Origin: JAOZTV01 sp965371805
GTDB lineage: Bacteria > Acidobacteriota > Aminicenantia > UBA2199
DNA: 64,000 nucleotides
Reading direction: 5' to 3'
Assembly: GCA_965371805.1 (NCBI GenBank)
Contig: CBDUZW010000006.1
Coordinates: 1-64,000, forward strand
Shown one piece after another: positions 35,074 through 43,543 of the stretch. The position numbers were made by a program, and so were the translations under genes. The notes below the pieces were generated by a model. It was not told the DNA's origin. It saw nothing but the letters and a program-made list of their open reading frames with translations, and searched no databases. How positions within the stretch are numbered: position 1 is the first letter of the stretch; each line of letters begins with the position of its first letter.

Positions 35074-35856
35074 ATGAAACTATATATTGTTCCTGTACCG
35101 ATTGGAAACTTGAAAGATATTACTCTAAGAGCAATAGAGATACTTAAACATGTAGATTTTATTATTGTTGAAGATACGAAATACTCCTTAAAGTTATTAA
35201 ATCACCTTGAAATTAAAAAACCATTAATGAGTTATTATAAACCAAAGGAAAAAGCGAAAACAGTTGGAATATTAAAGAGATTGGAGAGAGAATCTGCTGC
35301 ATTAATAACAGATTCTGGAACTCCCGTTATTTCTGATCCTGGATACTATTTGATTAGAGCTGCAATCGATAATAATATTGAGCTTGAATCTCTCCCGGGT
35401 CCAACTGCTTTTGTGCCTGCCCTGACATTATCCGGTATAGACTTTAGCTCGTTTACTTTTTTAGGTTTTTCACCAAAAAAGCAGGGTGATTTATTGAAGC
35501 ATTTAAGAACTTATTCCAATGTCCCGGAAGCTTTAATTTTTTATGAATCTCCAAGACGTGTAGAAAAATTTCTTTTTGCAGCTCAATCCGTATTTGGTGA
35601 CAGGCAAATTGCAATTGTAAAAGAGCTGACAAAAAAAAATGAAAAGGTTCTAAGAGGGAATTTAAAAAACCTGAATGAGATTTTAGCTGAAATAAAATTA
35701 CTTGGAGAATTTGTTATAATAATTGAAGGACAAAAAAATATTCAAAAAGCATCATTAAAGATAGAATCAATGGAAGATGTTTATGATCACTTTAAAAATG
35801 TGCATAATATATCTAAAAATGTCATAAAAGACATATTTATGAAAAGAAGGGATTAA
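35074..35856 (+). CDS. rsmI: 16S rRNA (cytidine-1402 2'-O)-methyltransferase
   Basis: 260 aa from the ATG at 35074, where the family's conserved start (KLYIVPVPIGNLKDIT) begins; an in-frame ATG at 35053 would add seven unsupported residues. Other signatures: VEDTKYSLKLL, ALITDSGTPVISDPG, ESLPGPTAFVPAL, GFSPKKQGD, FYESPRRV and KELTKKNEKVLRG. A tetrapyrrole-methylase-fold enzyme using AdoMet that methylates the ribosomal P site. Its end overlaps the converging radical SAM gene by 4 bases. Confidence 0.94.
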   Translation: MKLYIVPVPIGNLKDITLRAIEILKHVDFIIVEDTKYSLKLLNHLEIKKPLMSYYKPKEKAKTVGILKRLERESAALITDSGTPVISDPGYYLIRAAIDNNIELESLPGPTAFVPALTLSGIDFSSFTFLGFSPKKQGDLLKHLRTYSNVPEALIFYESPRRVEKFLFAAQSVFGDRQIAIVKELTKKNEKVLRGNLKNLNEILAEIKLLGEFVIIIEGQKNIQKASLKIESMEDVYDHFKNVHNISKNVIKDIFMKRRD

Positions 35857-36758
35857 TCTTTATTCAGTTTGATTCCCTGGTAGGATTTTTTGTCTTTCAT
35901 CTTTTTTTGTATCATCTGAATAGTCTCTGCTTTTTTTATGCCCCATTCGGGTGCTACAAAAATTTTCCGGTCTCTTTCTCCAGTTAATCTATGTATAACA
36001 ATTTCCGGGTCTAGATGTTCTAAAAGAGTTACTATTATATCTGTATATTCTTCCATTTCAAATAGTTTAAATTTGTCCCTTTTATAAAGGTCAAGTAATG
36101 CTGTGTCTTTTAAAAGATGCAGCATATGAATCTTTACCCCGGCAGGTTTTATTCTATTTATCTCTTTAATAGTATTTAACATATCGTCTTTTGTTTCTCC
36201 AGGAATCCCTATAATTAGATGTACAACAGTATCAATATTTAATTTCTTCAGTTTATTAAATGTATCCAGAAATTCATGATATGAATGGTTTCTATTTAGA
36301 AAATCAAGACTTTTTTGATGGATTGACTGAAGTCCTAATTCAATAGTGAGATATGTTTTCCTGTTTAAATGATCCAGGAGGGGATAGACTTCTTCTTTAA
36401 TTGCATCGGGCCGGGTTCCTAAAAAAAGACCTTTGATGTTTCTGTACTTAAAAATAATATTATACATCTCTCTTAACTTTTCAACAGGTGCATATGTATT
36501 GGAATTTGCCTGAAAGTAAGCAATAAATTGACTCTCAGGTCTTCGATTAATAAATATTTCAATCTGTTCTTCAATTGAAAGATGAAAAGTACTTATTAAA
36601 CCTGAACTATAAGCATCACAGTATATACAGCCTTTTTTTGATGTATTTCCATCCTTATTGGGGCACGCAAAGCCTGCGTTTATAGGGATTTTCCAAGTCT
36701 TTTGTCCATTAAATTTGTTTTTTAAAAAAGTGTCGAAAGAATAGTAAGGGACATCCAT
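35853..36758 (-). CDS. Radical SAM protein, TIGR01212/YhcC family
   Basis: 301 aa. The cluster motif is the variant form CPNKDGNTSKKGCIYCDA (C-x11-C-x2-C; residues 31-46 of the family pattern), followed by FQANSNTYAP, LFLGTRPDAI, ELGLQSIHQKSL, HLIIGIPGE and RLTGERDR, all diagnostic for YhcC-like proteins. The reaction of this family is not established; a role in tRNA or redox-linked modification has been proposed. Its ATG overlaps the response-regulator stop (TAATG). Confidence 0.88.
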   Translation of the reverse strand: MDVPYYSFDTFLKNKFNGQKTWKIPINAGFACPNKDGNTSKKGCIYCDAYSSGLISTFHLSIEEQIEIFINRRPESQFIAYFQANSNTYAPVEKLREMYNIIFKYRNIKGLFLGTRPDAIKEEVYPLLDHLNRKTYLTIELGLQSIHQKSLDFLNRNHSYHEFLDTFNKLKKLNIDTVVHLIIGIPGETKDDMLNTIKEINRIKPAGVKIHMLHLLKDTALLDLYKRDKFKLFEMEEYTDIIVTLLEHLDPEIVIHRLTGERDRKIFVAPEWGIKKAETIQMIQKKMKDKKSYQGIKLNKD

Positions 36759-37123
36759 TAATTGTTTAAAATTTTCTCAATCATTTTAGAAAGAAGTGTT
36801 ATATCGATTGGTTTTTTTATAAAACCATCTATATACATTTCTTCAATGTCTTTTTTTAATTCATCCTCATTATATATTCCTGAAATTGCAATAACTGGAA
36901 GAAAAAACTTGTTTTTGATGAATTTTATCACTTCCAATCCATGTTCACCAGGGAGTAGAAGATCAGATATAACAAGATCTGGCTGTTCTTCGCTAATAAT
37001 TTCTTTTGCATCAGCTCCGTTTTCTGCCTCAATTATATTATATCCTTTTTCCTTTAAAAGAGTACTGAGAAACTCTCTTACGTCGCTATCATCTTCAATT
37101 ATAACAATATTATTTTTTTTCAA
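36758..37123 (-). CDS. Single-domain response regulator (CheY-like receiver)
   Basis: 121 aa starting at TTG 37123 with AGGGG 7-8 bases upstream. Only a receiver domain is present: acidic pair EDD (about 9-11), phospho-acceptor Asp in VISDLLLPGEHG (about 54), Ser in IAISG and Lys in FIKKPID (about 104). No output domain, so it acts by protein contact. It lies between a CDP-alcohol phosphatidyltransferase and the radical SAM gene with almost no spacing; no kinase adjoins. Confidence 0.9.
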   Translation of the reverse strand: MKKNNIVIIEDDSDVREFLSTLLKEKGYNIIEAENGADAKEIISEEQPDLVISDLLLPGEHGLEVIKFIKNKFFLPVIAISGIYNEDELKKDIEEMYIDGFIKKPIDITLLSKMIEKILNN

Positions 37124-37126
37124 AAC

Positions 37127-37849
37127 TTACCCCTCTATAGACTTTATAACATAATAGAATGCAGAACATAGAATAATTGTGAATGTTAATGAAAATATTA
37201 TTGAATTATCTCTATATGTTTGAATAATTATTTTTGGTACAATAATTTTATTTCTTATAAATGCATTAATAATACTGAAAACGCTTATTAATTGAAAAAG
37301 AATAAGTAATAAAGTCAATAATTCTAAATCTATATTTCCTTGAAATATATTGTTATAAACAAATCCAAAAAAAAGAAAAATTCTCAAGCGTAATACAAAT
37401 ATTTTAATCTTATTAAATCTTAAAACGATTGAACCATAAATAATGATCCAATATAGTAGAACAAAGATCAATCCGGTTAATATGTTAATGTCTTTTAAAT
37501 AAGCCAGTCCCATAACAATTATAAGAAGTGATTTCATATCAAAGAAATTATCTACAAGTTGTCCAAATACTGAAATACCATATTTCTCTGCTAAGCTTCC
37601 ATCAAGATTATCAAACAATATATATACGAAAAGAATGTAAATTAAATTGTTTGGGCTATTCTGAAAAGTAGTTTGTAAAAAGAAAAAGAAGGCTGTGATA
37701 AATCCAATAAAGCTAATAATATTAGCTTCAACCTTAAATTTGAAAAGAATATAAACGATTGGAAATAAAAAGTAATTTTTTATTTTATTGTAATGTTCTT
37801 TGAATGTAACTTCAAAATCGTTATAAACTGAATAGTTGTCTTCTTTCAT
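37127..37849 (-). CDS. CDP-alcohol phosphatidyltransferase family protein
   Basis: 240 aa with about six membrane segments. The family motif D-x2-D-G-x2-A-R-x8-G-x3-D-x3-D is present as DNLDGSLAEKYGISVFGQLVD then NFFD, with the usual Arg after Ala replaced by Glu. All four metal-binding Asp are kept. The enzyme should transfer a phosphatidyl group from CDP-diacylglycerol, or use another CDP-alcohol; the substrate cannot be told. With the PLD-type gene upstream it forms a small phospholipid cluster. Confidence 0.82.
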   Translation of the reverse strand: MKEDNYSVYNDFEVTFKEHYNKIKNYFLFPIVYILFKFKVEANIISFIGFITAFFFFLQTTFQNSPNNLIYILFVYILFDNLDGSLAEKYGISVFGQLVDNFFDMKSLLIIVMGLAYLKDINILTGLIFVLLYWIIIYGSIVLRFNKIKIFVLRLRIFLFFGFVYNNIFQGNIDLELLTLLLILFQLISVFSIINAFIRNKIIVPKIIIQTYRDNSIIFSLTFTIILCSAFYYVIKSIEG

Positions 37850-37971
37850 ATATATAGTTTACTTTTTTTTGATGCAAAAATCAAATGTTAAAAATATGAA
37901 TAATTCTTAATTGATTGTTTAGATCTATATTAATAAGAAGAATATTTCATTTTTTTGAAAACGGTTATGTT

Positions 37972-39114
37972 TTATATCAGAGATTCAAAGAATGCGACGA
38001 TATAATTATATTTTAATTCTTTTATTTGTTTTATTTTTCTACTTATTTTTAAATTATTAAAAAGGCTTTTTTTAAATTCTTTAATAACTCTTATAGTATC
38101 CTTTTTATTTCCTCTGATTGTAAGGTTTAATTCTGACAGATAATTTAGAGCTTTATGATTTAAATTTGCTGAACCAAAAAATAAAATATTATCATCTATC
38201 AGGAGTGTCTTTGCATGTAGCATGTTCGGATGGAGATAAATCGAGATAGAATGATTGGTTTTTTTAGTGATCTGATTTAAAATCTTATAATTAGAGGCGT
38301 TTTGAAAATTTGATAACTTAGGTATTATGATCGTTACTTTTTTTCCTGAATTCACAATTTCAATTATTTTATCTGTAATATCTTTATCACCTAAATAGGG
38401 GACTTGAATAAAAACACTGTTCTTGACATTACTTAATAGAAGCAGGATCTCTGTTTTGATTTCGTACAAGCCTTTTTCAATATTATTTATTTTAAATTCA
38501 ATATCACTGTTTTCAAATGAATTTTCTACACTATCTTTTTTTTTTCTCCAGTCAGTAAAAAATTCTTCTCCATTTAGTTCGATCATATAGTCGTCCCATT
38601 TTTTGCCGTCTAAAACCGGATGAACATATTCTGATCCGATATTCATTCCCCCCAGGATCATTATCTTATTATCAAAAATATAACATTTTGAATGATCGTT
38701 TCTTATTTCAAAATCATGGATAGTAATGTTTTCTTCATCTCTTAATCTTGAAATTAGGGAATGGTTTGATTTCTGAAGTTTTGAATTAAAATGATTACAA
38801 TAGTTCAGTATTTTTTGAGTAAGGAGCAGTTTGAAATTAATTTTAGAATGAAATAGGCTCTGTTTATTCAGTTCACTCAGTTCAAAAATTGAACCGAGTT
38901 TATCTTTATATATAACAATTTTCACACTCTTCTTAGCTGCGATTAGCAGTTCCTCTGCAATCAATTGTCCTAAATTATCATCTCTCCAGATAAACATACA
39001 AATTGTAATACTGTGTTCTGCTTCTCTAATTCTGCTAATTATTTTATCAAAAGCGATTTTTCCGGAAGGAAGGAAATTTATTTTTTCTGTCAATTTATTT
39101 TTTTCTAAAGTCAT
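37972..39114 (-). CDS. Phospholipase D-like protein (cardiolipin synthase-like)
   Basis: 380 aa without signal peptide or N-terminal membrane segments. Two HKD motifs are present: HSKCYIFDNKIMILGGMN (about 141-158) and HAKTLLIDDNILFFGSANLN (about 298-317), the duplicated PLD active site of cardiolipin synthase ClsB/C-type enzymes. It probably joins or transfers phosphatidyl groups. It runs in the same direction as the CDP-alcohol transferase gene downstream (122-base gap). Confidence 0.85.
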   Translation of the reverse strand: MTLEKNKLTEKINFLPSGKIAFDKIISRIREAEHSITICMFIWRDDNLGQLIAEELLIAAKKSVKIVIYKDKLGSIFELSELNKQSLFHSKINFKLLLTQKILNYCNHFNSKLQKSNHSLISRLRDEENITIHDFEIRNDHSKCYIFDNKIMILGGMNIGSEYVHPVLDGKKWDDYMIELNGEEFFTDWRKKKDSVENSFENSDIEFKINNIEKGLYEIKTEILLLLSNVKNSVFIQVPYLGDKDITDKIIEIVNSGKKVTIIIPKLSNFQNASNYKILNQITKKTNHSISIYLHPNMLHAKTLLIDDNILFFGSANLNHKALNYLSELNLTIRGNKKDTIRVIKEFKKSLFNNLKISRKIKQIKELKYNYIVAFFESLI

Positions 39115-39133
39115 TGTTTTTAAAATATAGTTT

Positions 39134-39256
39134 TTATAATTGATTAAAAAAGTTAAAATCTAATTTATCAATATCAAATCTAATATAAGCTCCCTTTGCA
39201 TTACTATTTATAGCCCATTTTAATAGAAAAGGAAAGAAAATTCCACCAAATATCAT
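39134..39256 (-). pseudogene. Possible gene remnant or tiny gene, 40 codons
   Basis: From ATG 39256 the frame reads MIFGGIFFPFLLKWAINSNA and continues to a stop at 39134. The frame stays open 20 codons upstream of the ATG with coding-like residues (TTQLSKFCDLKKKK) but has no start or ribosome site there. It occupies most of the 230-base gap before the PLD gene on the same strand. Product not recognised. Confidence 0.3.
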
Positions 39257-39344
39257 TTTTTTCTTTTTTAAATCGCAAAATTTAGAGAGCTGAGTCGTTT
39301 TTTTCGAAGAAAACTTTATAAATGGTGTGATCCTAAATCCTTAA

Positions 39345-39794
39345 TTATTTCTTTGATTTTCTTAATAAAACAGATATCTGTTTTGAGGTCAAGATGTCTT
39401 TGATACTGAACAGATGTTTTAAATGTTTTAAGAATGAATTTGTTTTTAATTTTCCGCTTTCTCTGATTTTTTCGGATATTTGTTTTTTGTTTACTGGTTC
39501 CTTGGACAATAAAAAGAGAAGTTCCAACTCAGCTATTTTTATTTCTGCACCATTTTTTATTATAAATTTTTCATGTGACAAAATTTCTGCTTCAATTTGT
39601 TCTTTCTGTTTTAAACTTAACCTCAGATTTTCTTTATTTCTTAATATCAATCTTGGGGAATAGAGATCTAAACCTTTTAATAATTTTGAAATTTTTAATG
39701 TATGATGCTTTTTTTTACTTTCTGGAAAACTGTCTAATGAGATAGAGAAAATCAATATTAAACAAAGAATGAGTATTTTTAAATAATTTTTCAT
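39345..39794 (-). CDS. Spy/CpxP-like periplasmic protein
   Basis: 149 aa with a signal peptide (LKILILCLILIFSISLDS). The mature part has the helical hairpin of Spy-type proteins: LRLSLKQKEQIEAEIL (in place of L-T-x-x-Q), a central turn, and a second half with HLFSIKDILTSKQISVLL, the position of the second LTxxQ. Such proteins act as periplasmic chaperones or metal/envelope stress sensors. It is the last gene of the sigma cassette and overlaps the preceding gene by 4 bases. Confidence 0.7.
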   Translation of the reverse strand: MKNYLKILILCLILIFSISLDSFPESKKKHHTLKISKLLKGLDLYSPRLILRNKENLRLSLKQKEQIEAEILSHEKFIIKNGAEIKIAELELLFLLSKEPVNKKQISEKIRESGKLKTNSFLKHLKHLFSIKDILTSKQISVLLRKSKK

Positions 39795-40264
39795 TTTCTT
39801 CTCCCTGAATGTTTATTGTCTTTTAAAAAGAACCAGAACCTGCTGAACTTTATCAATAATTTTATTCTTTGTTCGTTGTTCATCACAGTACTTATTTTAC
39901 CAAGGGATTCAACGAAATACAAATTCAATTCATTTTCACTCTTATTTAATTCTACTGTAGCTTTCTTAAGATTTTCAATACTGAAATCCGGATTACCTAA
40001 CTCATCAATTATATCTATTCTTTTTGCCAGGATCTGGTTCTTGTATTCAGACAAAGTTATCTTAAACTCTTTTATAATTTTTCTTAACTTAGATTTTTGA
40101 ATTTTGGATAACCCGGAGATTCCTTTTATTGCCTGCTTTTTGAGTGTTGCAGTCTTCTTGATTTGGGCTGGTTCGGGTTTTTTACTATCTATAATTTTAA
40201 TAAAGAACACAATGTTTATTGCCAGTGATGCAATCAGAAGAAGTATTGTAAGCTTAATTTTCAT
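39791..40264 (-). CDS. CnrX/Spy-like membrane-anchored periplasmic sensor
   Basis: 157 aa: one N-terminal membrane anchor (LTILLLIASLAINIVFFI) then a four-helix-type domain with GLSKIQKSKLRKIIKEFK and, near the end, VMNNEQRIKLLIKFSRFW. Layout and length match the heavy-metal-resistance/CnrX family, which holds an anti-sigma factor until a signal is bound. Few Cys/His/Met ligands are present, so the signal may not be a metal. Its start lies within the anti-sigma gene (11-base overlap). Confidence 0.7.
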   Translation of the reverse strand: MKIKLTILLLIASLAINIVFFIKIIDSKKPEPAQIKKTATLKKQAIKGISGLSKIQKSKLRKIIKEFKITLSEYKNQILAKRIDIIDELGNPDFSIENLKKATVELNKSENELNLYFVESLGKISTVMNNEQRIKLLIKFSRFWFFLKDNKHSGRRK

Positions 40265-40718
40265 TTTTTATCTCAATTTCAACTAAATTTATTATTCTGC
40301 CCTGTATGTCCAGTAAACCCAGTTCCTGTTCACTTGCAAGTAGAGCAGAAATATTAATATCTGCATTACTAATTATGATGTTCTTTTGAGGGTTTTCAAT
40401 ATCAATTAAAAATAATCCAAAGGAGAAAAATATTATGAATATTAATGTATATACTATTGAGATATATCTAACTGGAAAAAATGATACCCTCTTATCTTCT
40501 TTCTTATATATTTGAGACATAATTTTATGTTCAAAATTTAGTGGGGCAGGTACAGATTCTAATTTAAGTAAATCTGAGATAATATTGTTCATTTCAGTTA
40601 ATTCTTTACTACATTCAGTACAAATTTCCAGATGATTAGATAATTTTTCTCTCTCTATATCACCTAATTCATTATCCTGATATCTGTTCAGGATTTTTTT
40701 TACATTAATGCAATTCAT
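40254..40718 (-). CDS. Anti-sigma factor with cytoplasmic zinc finger
   Basis: 154 aa. The N-terminal ZAS-type motif is seen as H-L-E-I-C-T-E-C (H-x3-C-x2-C, about 29-36) preceded by the helix ILNRYQDNELGDIEREKL. A single membrane segment follows (YISIVYTLIFIIFFSFGLFL, about 84-103), then a short periplasmic tail. It should sequester the ECF sigma factor encoded 15 bases upstream. GAGGAAAAA precedes the ATG. Confidence 0.85.
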   Translation of the reverse strand: MNCINVKKILNRYQDNELGDIEREKLSNHLEICTECSKELTEMNNIISDLLKLESVPAPLNFEHKIMSQIYKKEDKRVSFFPVRYISIVYTLIFIIFFSFGLFLIDIENPQKNIIISNADINISALLASEQELGLLDIQGRIINLVEIEIKNEN

Positions 40719-40732
40719 TTTTTCCTCACTTA

Positions 40733-41296
40733 TTAAACAAATAATTTCCTTTTTTCTTGCAGTTTTTTTTTTAAGTTTCCTTTTGCCCTGGAAATAAGGG
40801 TCTCTATCTTAGAGATAGACCACCCTGTGATTTCAGCGATCTCTTTATAAGACATCTCTAAATAGACTTTTAAAATCAGAGCCAATCTCTGGTTTTCTTT
40901 TAATTCATATAAGGCTGATAGTAATTCGCTATCTTTATCTTTTTTCTCTATTGCATCTTCTGCATTATTTTTTGTGACAAAGTAATTGTCAATGCAATGT
41001 TGAGATGGCATTTGAGAAAAAAAAGTAATCCTTTTTCTTCTTTTTATATAGTTTAGGGTACTGTTTCTTGCAATAGTGAAAATGAAAGTCTTAAATGACC
41101 CTTGCATTTTATACTTTTTCAGGTTTTCATATAATTTTAGGAAAATATCCTGAGTTATATTTTGTGCTTCATCATAATCAGAGATCATTCTGTTTACAAA
41201 ATTAATGATAATTAAATTATAACGCTCTATTATAATTTCGAAATTTTGGACTTTACCATCCAAAACTGATTTTATAACACTATCATCACTTAGCAT
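40733..41296 (-). CDS. ECF-type RNA polymerase sigma factor
   Basis: 187 aa. Region 2 has the typical DEAQNITQDIFLKLYENL (about 40-57) and TFIFTIARNSTLNYIKRRKR; region 4 has NQRLALILKVYLEMSYKEIA, then EITGWSISKIETLISRAKG. There is no region 3, as in all ECF factors. First gene of an operon with its anti-sigma factor and two Spy/CnrX-like periplasmic proteins: an envelope-stress signalling cassette. Confidence 0.92.
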   Translation of the reverse strand: MLSDDSVIKSVLDGKVQNFEIIIERYNLIIINFVNRMISDYDEAQNITQDIFLKLYENLKKYKMQGSFKTFIFTIARNSTLNYIKRRKRITFFSQMPSQHCIDNYFVTKNNAEDAIEKKDKDSELLSALYELKENQRLALILKVYLEMSYKEIAEITGWSISKIETLISRAKGNLKKKLQEKRKLFV

Positions 41297-41445
41297 TTAG
41301 CTCCATATATTATCATTTTATACTTTTACCTGAATTGAGTTGTTTTGAAATGAATATCCAATTAAAACATTCTGGAAATTTTTATTTATAAAAAACAATC
41401 AACTTAAGTATAAACAAATGAACTTACATTTTCTTGCATAAAAAC

Positions 41446-42561
41446 TTATTTGACAGCTTTAGTTATTGCCTCAACAATTATATCCTGATCTGATTCTGAT
41501 AGATAGGGATGCATAGGTAAACTGAATATCTCTGCTGCAGTTTTTTCCGAAACAGGGAAATCTCCAGATTTATAATTCAGATCAGCAAATGCCTTTTGCA
41601 TATGCAGTGGTATTGGATAATATACAGCTACAGGGAGTTTTTGCTCCTGCAGGTGTTTTATGATTTTTTCTCTTTCTGTATGTAAAACTGAGTATTGTGC
41701 CCATGCAGATAGATTATTCTCTTTTATATATGGAACAGATACAATCCCTTTAAGTTTATCTGTATACCTTTTGGCAACTTCCTGTCTTTTTTCTATTTCA
41801 TCTTCAAAAATACTCATCTTTGATAAAAGAATTGTGGATTGGATTGTATCCATTCTACCATTAATTCCGACTATAACATTTTCATATTTGTCAATTCCCT
41901 GCCCATGTACTCTGATTGATAAGAGTTTTTCGTATATTTTATCAGAGTTAGTAAAGATCATTCCACCATCTCCATAGCATCCAAGGGGTTTTGCAGGAAA
42001 AAAACTTGTTGCAGCGATCTCAGCATTAGAACAGGTCTTTTTGCTCTTATATTCACCACCAAAACTTTGACATGCGTCCTGAAGGACAAAAAGGTTATTG
42101 TCATTTGCCAGTTTATTAATGATATCATAATCCGCAGCCTGTCCAAAAAGATCTACTGGAATTATTCCCTTTAAATTTAATTTTTTTTCCTCAATAACAG
42201 CTTTAATAGTGTCCTCAAGTTTTTTGGTATCAATATTAAATGTATCCTGTTCTATGTCAACAAATACAGGTGTTGCTCCGACAAGTTTAATAACTTCTGC
42301 AGTTGCAACAAAGGTAAAGGGTGTTGTAATGATTGCATCTCCCGGGCCGACATCATATGCCATTAATGCCATTAATAAGGCATCTGTACCGCTGGCAACG
42401 CCAACCCCATATTTTGTGCCAACAAAATTACTTAAGTTTTCCTCAAGTTCTCTTCCTTCTGGTCCTAAAATATATTGTCCATGATCGAGTACTTTTTTTA
42501 TTCTATTTTCAATGTCCTGTCTAACTCTTGCCTGTTGTGTTTTTAAATCTATAAACTGCAT
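41446..42561 (-). CDS. DegT/DnrJ/EryC1/StrS-family sugar aminotransferase
   Basis: 371 aa. PLP-fold type I with the conserved start FIDLKTQQARVRQDIENRI, the phosphate-binding GVASGTDALLMAL (about 56-68), IPVDLFGQAADYD, LQDACQSFGGEYK and the PLP Lys in SFFPAKPLGCYGDGGM (about 190). The sequence is closest in style to WbpE/WlbC-type 3-keto-sugar aminotransferases that build 2,3-diacetamido uronic acids for LPS or capsule. No other sugar pathway genes adjoin. Confidence 0.88.
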   Translation of the reverse strand: MQFIDLKTQQARVRQDIENRIKKVLDHGQYILGPEGRELEENLSNFVGTKYGVGVASGTDALLMALMAYDVGPGDAIITTPFTFVATAEVIKLVGATPVFVDIEQDTFNIDTKKLEDTIKAVIEEKKLNLKGIIPVDLFGQAADYDIINKLANDNNLFVLQDACQSFGGEYKSKKTCSNAEIAATSFFPAKPLGCYGDGGMIFTNSDKIYEKLLSIRVHGQGIDKYENVIVGINGRMDTIQSTILLSKMSIFEDEIEKRQEVAKRYTDKLKGIVSVPYIKENNLSAWAQYSVLHTEREKIIKHLQEQKLPVAVYYPIPLHMQKAFADLNYKSGDFPVSEKTAAEIFSLPMHPYLSESDQDIIVEAITKAVK

Positions 42562-42798
42562 AATCGTTCCCCCTAAATTTTAATCTGTATTTTAACATAT
42601 ATATTTATTAAGTAAAAATTTATTATAGGCTAATATTGTATAAAATCTATTTTCAATAATCTTTACATTTATTTTTTTTTATGTTCAAATATAAAATCAA
42701 ATTTAGTTGCATTAAAAATGTAAATAAAGGTACAAAAATATATTTCTTAAATGAGAAAGTATTCATTTGACTCAATATGAATCTAAAAAGAGGTAATT

Positions 42799-43506
42799 GT
42801 GATAAATACAATAATGTTTGATCTGGATGGGACACTTCTGAACATGGACCTGGATATGTTTGGGGAGATATATTTTAATGAAATGGCCCTTGCTTTTAAT
42901 GGTTTAATCGATAAAGAAAAGCTGGTTAATTCAATCTGGACTGCAACAGGAGAAATGGTAAATAATATAGAAAAAAGATCCAATCAGGATGTTTTTATGG
43001 AAAAGTTCAAAAAACTAGTTGGCAATGATGTAAAACCTATCATAGATAGGTTTGATGTTTTCTACGGTAATGGATATTTAAAAACCAGTAAAGCATTCAG
43101 CAAAAAAGAAATGGTGTCTGACACATTAAACTCTTTGAAAACTAAGGGTTATCAGCTGATATTGGCAACAAACCCTCTTTTTCCAAAAAAAGCAGTAAAA
43201 TCAAGAATTGCATGGGCTGGAATCGATCCGGAAATTTTTTCTTATATAAGTACTTATGATAATAGCTCTTTTTGTAAACCTCAGATAGAATATTATAATG
43301 AAATTCTGCTAAAGAATAAGAAGAGACCTGAGGAATGTTTGATGGTTGGAAATGATGTAGAAGAAGATATGATTGCAGGTAATCTAGGTATATCTACATA
43401 TCTGGTTGATGATCAACTAATATCAAGAGAGAAAAAAATTAAGTATGATTATAGAGGGAGTTTTGTTGACTTTATAAGGTTTGCAAAAAAACTTCAAGAG
43501 ATTTAA
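42799..43506 (+). CDS. HAD-superfamily hydrolase
   Basis: 235 aa. Start GTG 42799 with AGAGGT upstream; an ATG four codons later is the alternative. Motif I MFDLDGTLLNMD (nucleophile Asp), motif II ATN (about 123), motif III Lys in FCKPQIEYY and motif IV VGNDVEEDMIAG are all present. A cap insert at residues 20-90 is of the C1 helical type. Likely a small-molecule phosphatase; substrate unknown. The 237 bases before it hold nothing recognisable. Confidence 0.85.
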   Translation: MINTIMFDLDGTLLNMDLDMFGEIYFNEMALAFNGLIDKEKLVNSIWTATGEMVNNIEKRSNQDVFMEKFKKLVGNDVKPIIDRFDVFYGNGYLKTSKAFSKKEMVSDTLNSLKTKGYQLILATNPLFPKKAVKSRIAWAGIDPEIFSYISTYDNSSFCKPQIEYYNEILLKNKKRPEECLMVGNDVEEDMIAGNLGISTYLVDDQLISREKKIKYDYRGSFVDFIRFAKKLQEI

Positions 43507-43543
43507 ATAAAAGCAAAGTTACTTTTTAAAATAGTATTACTTA

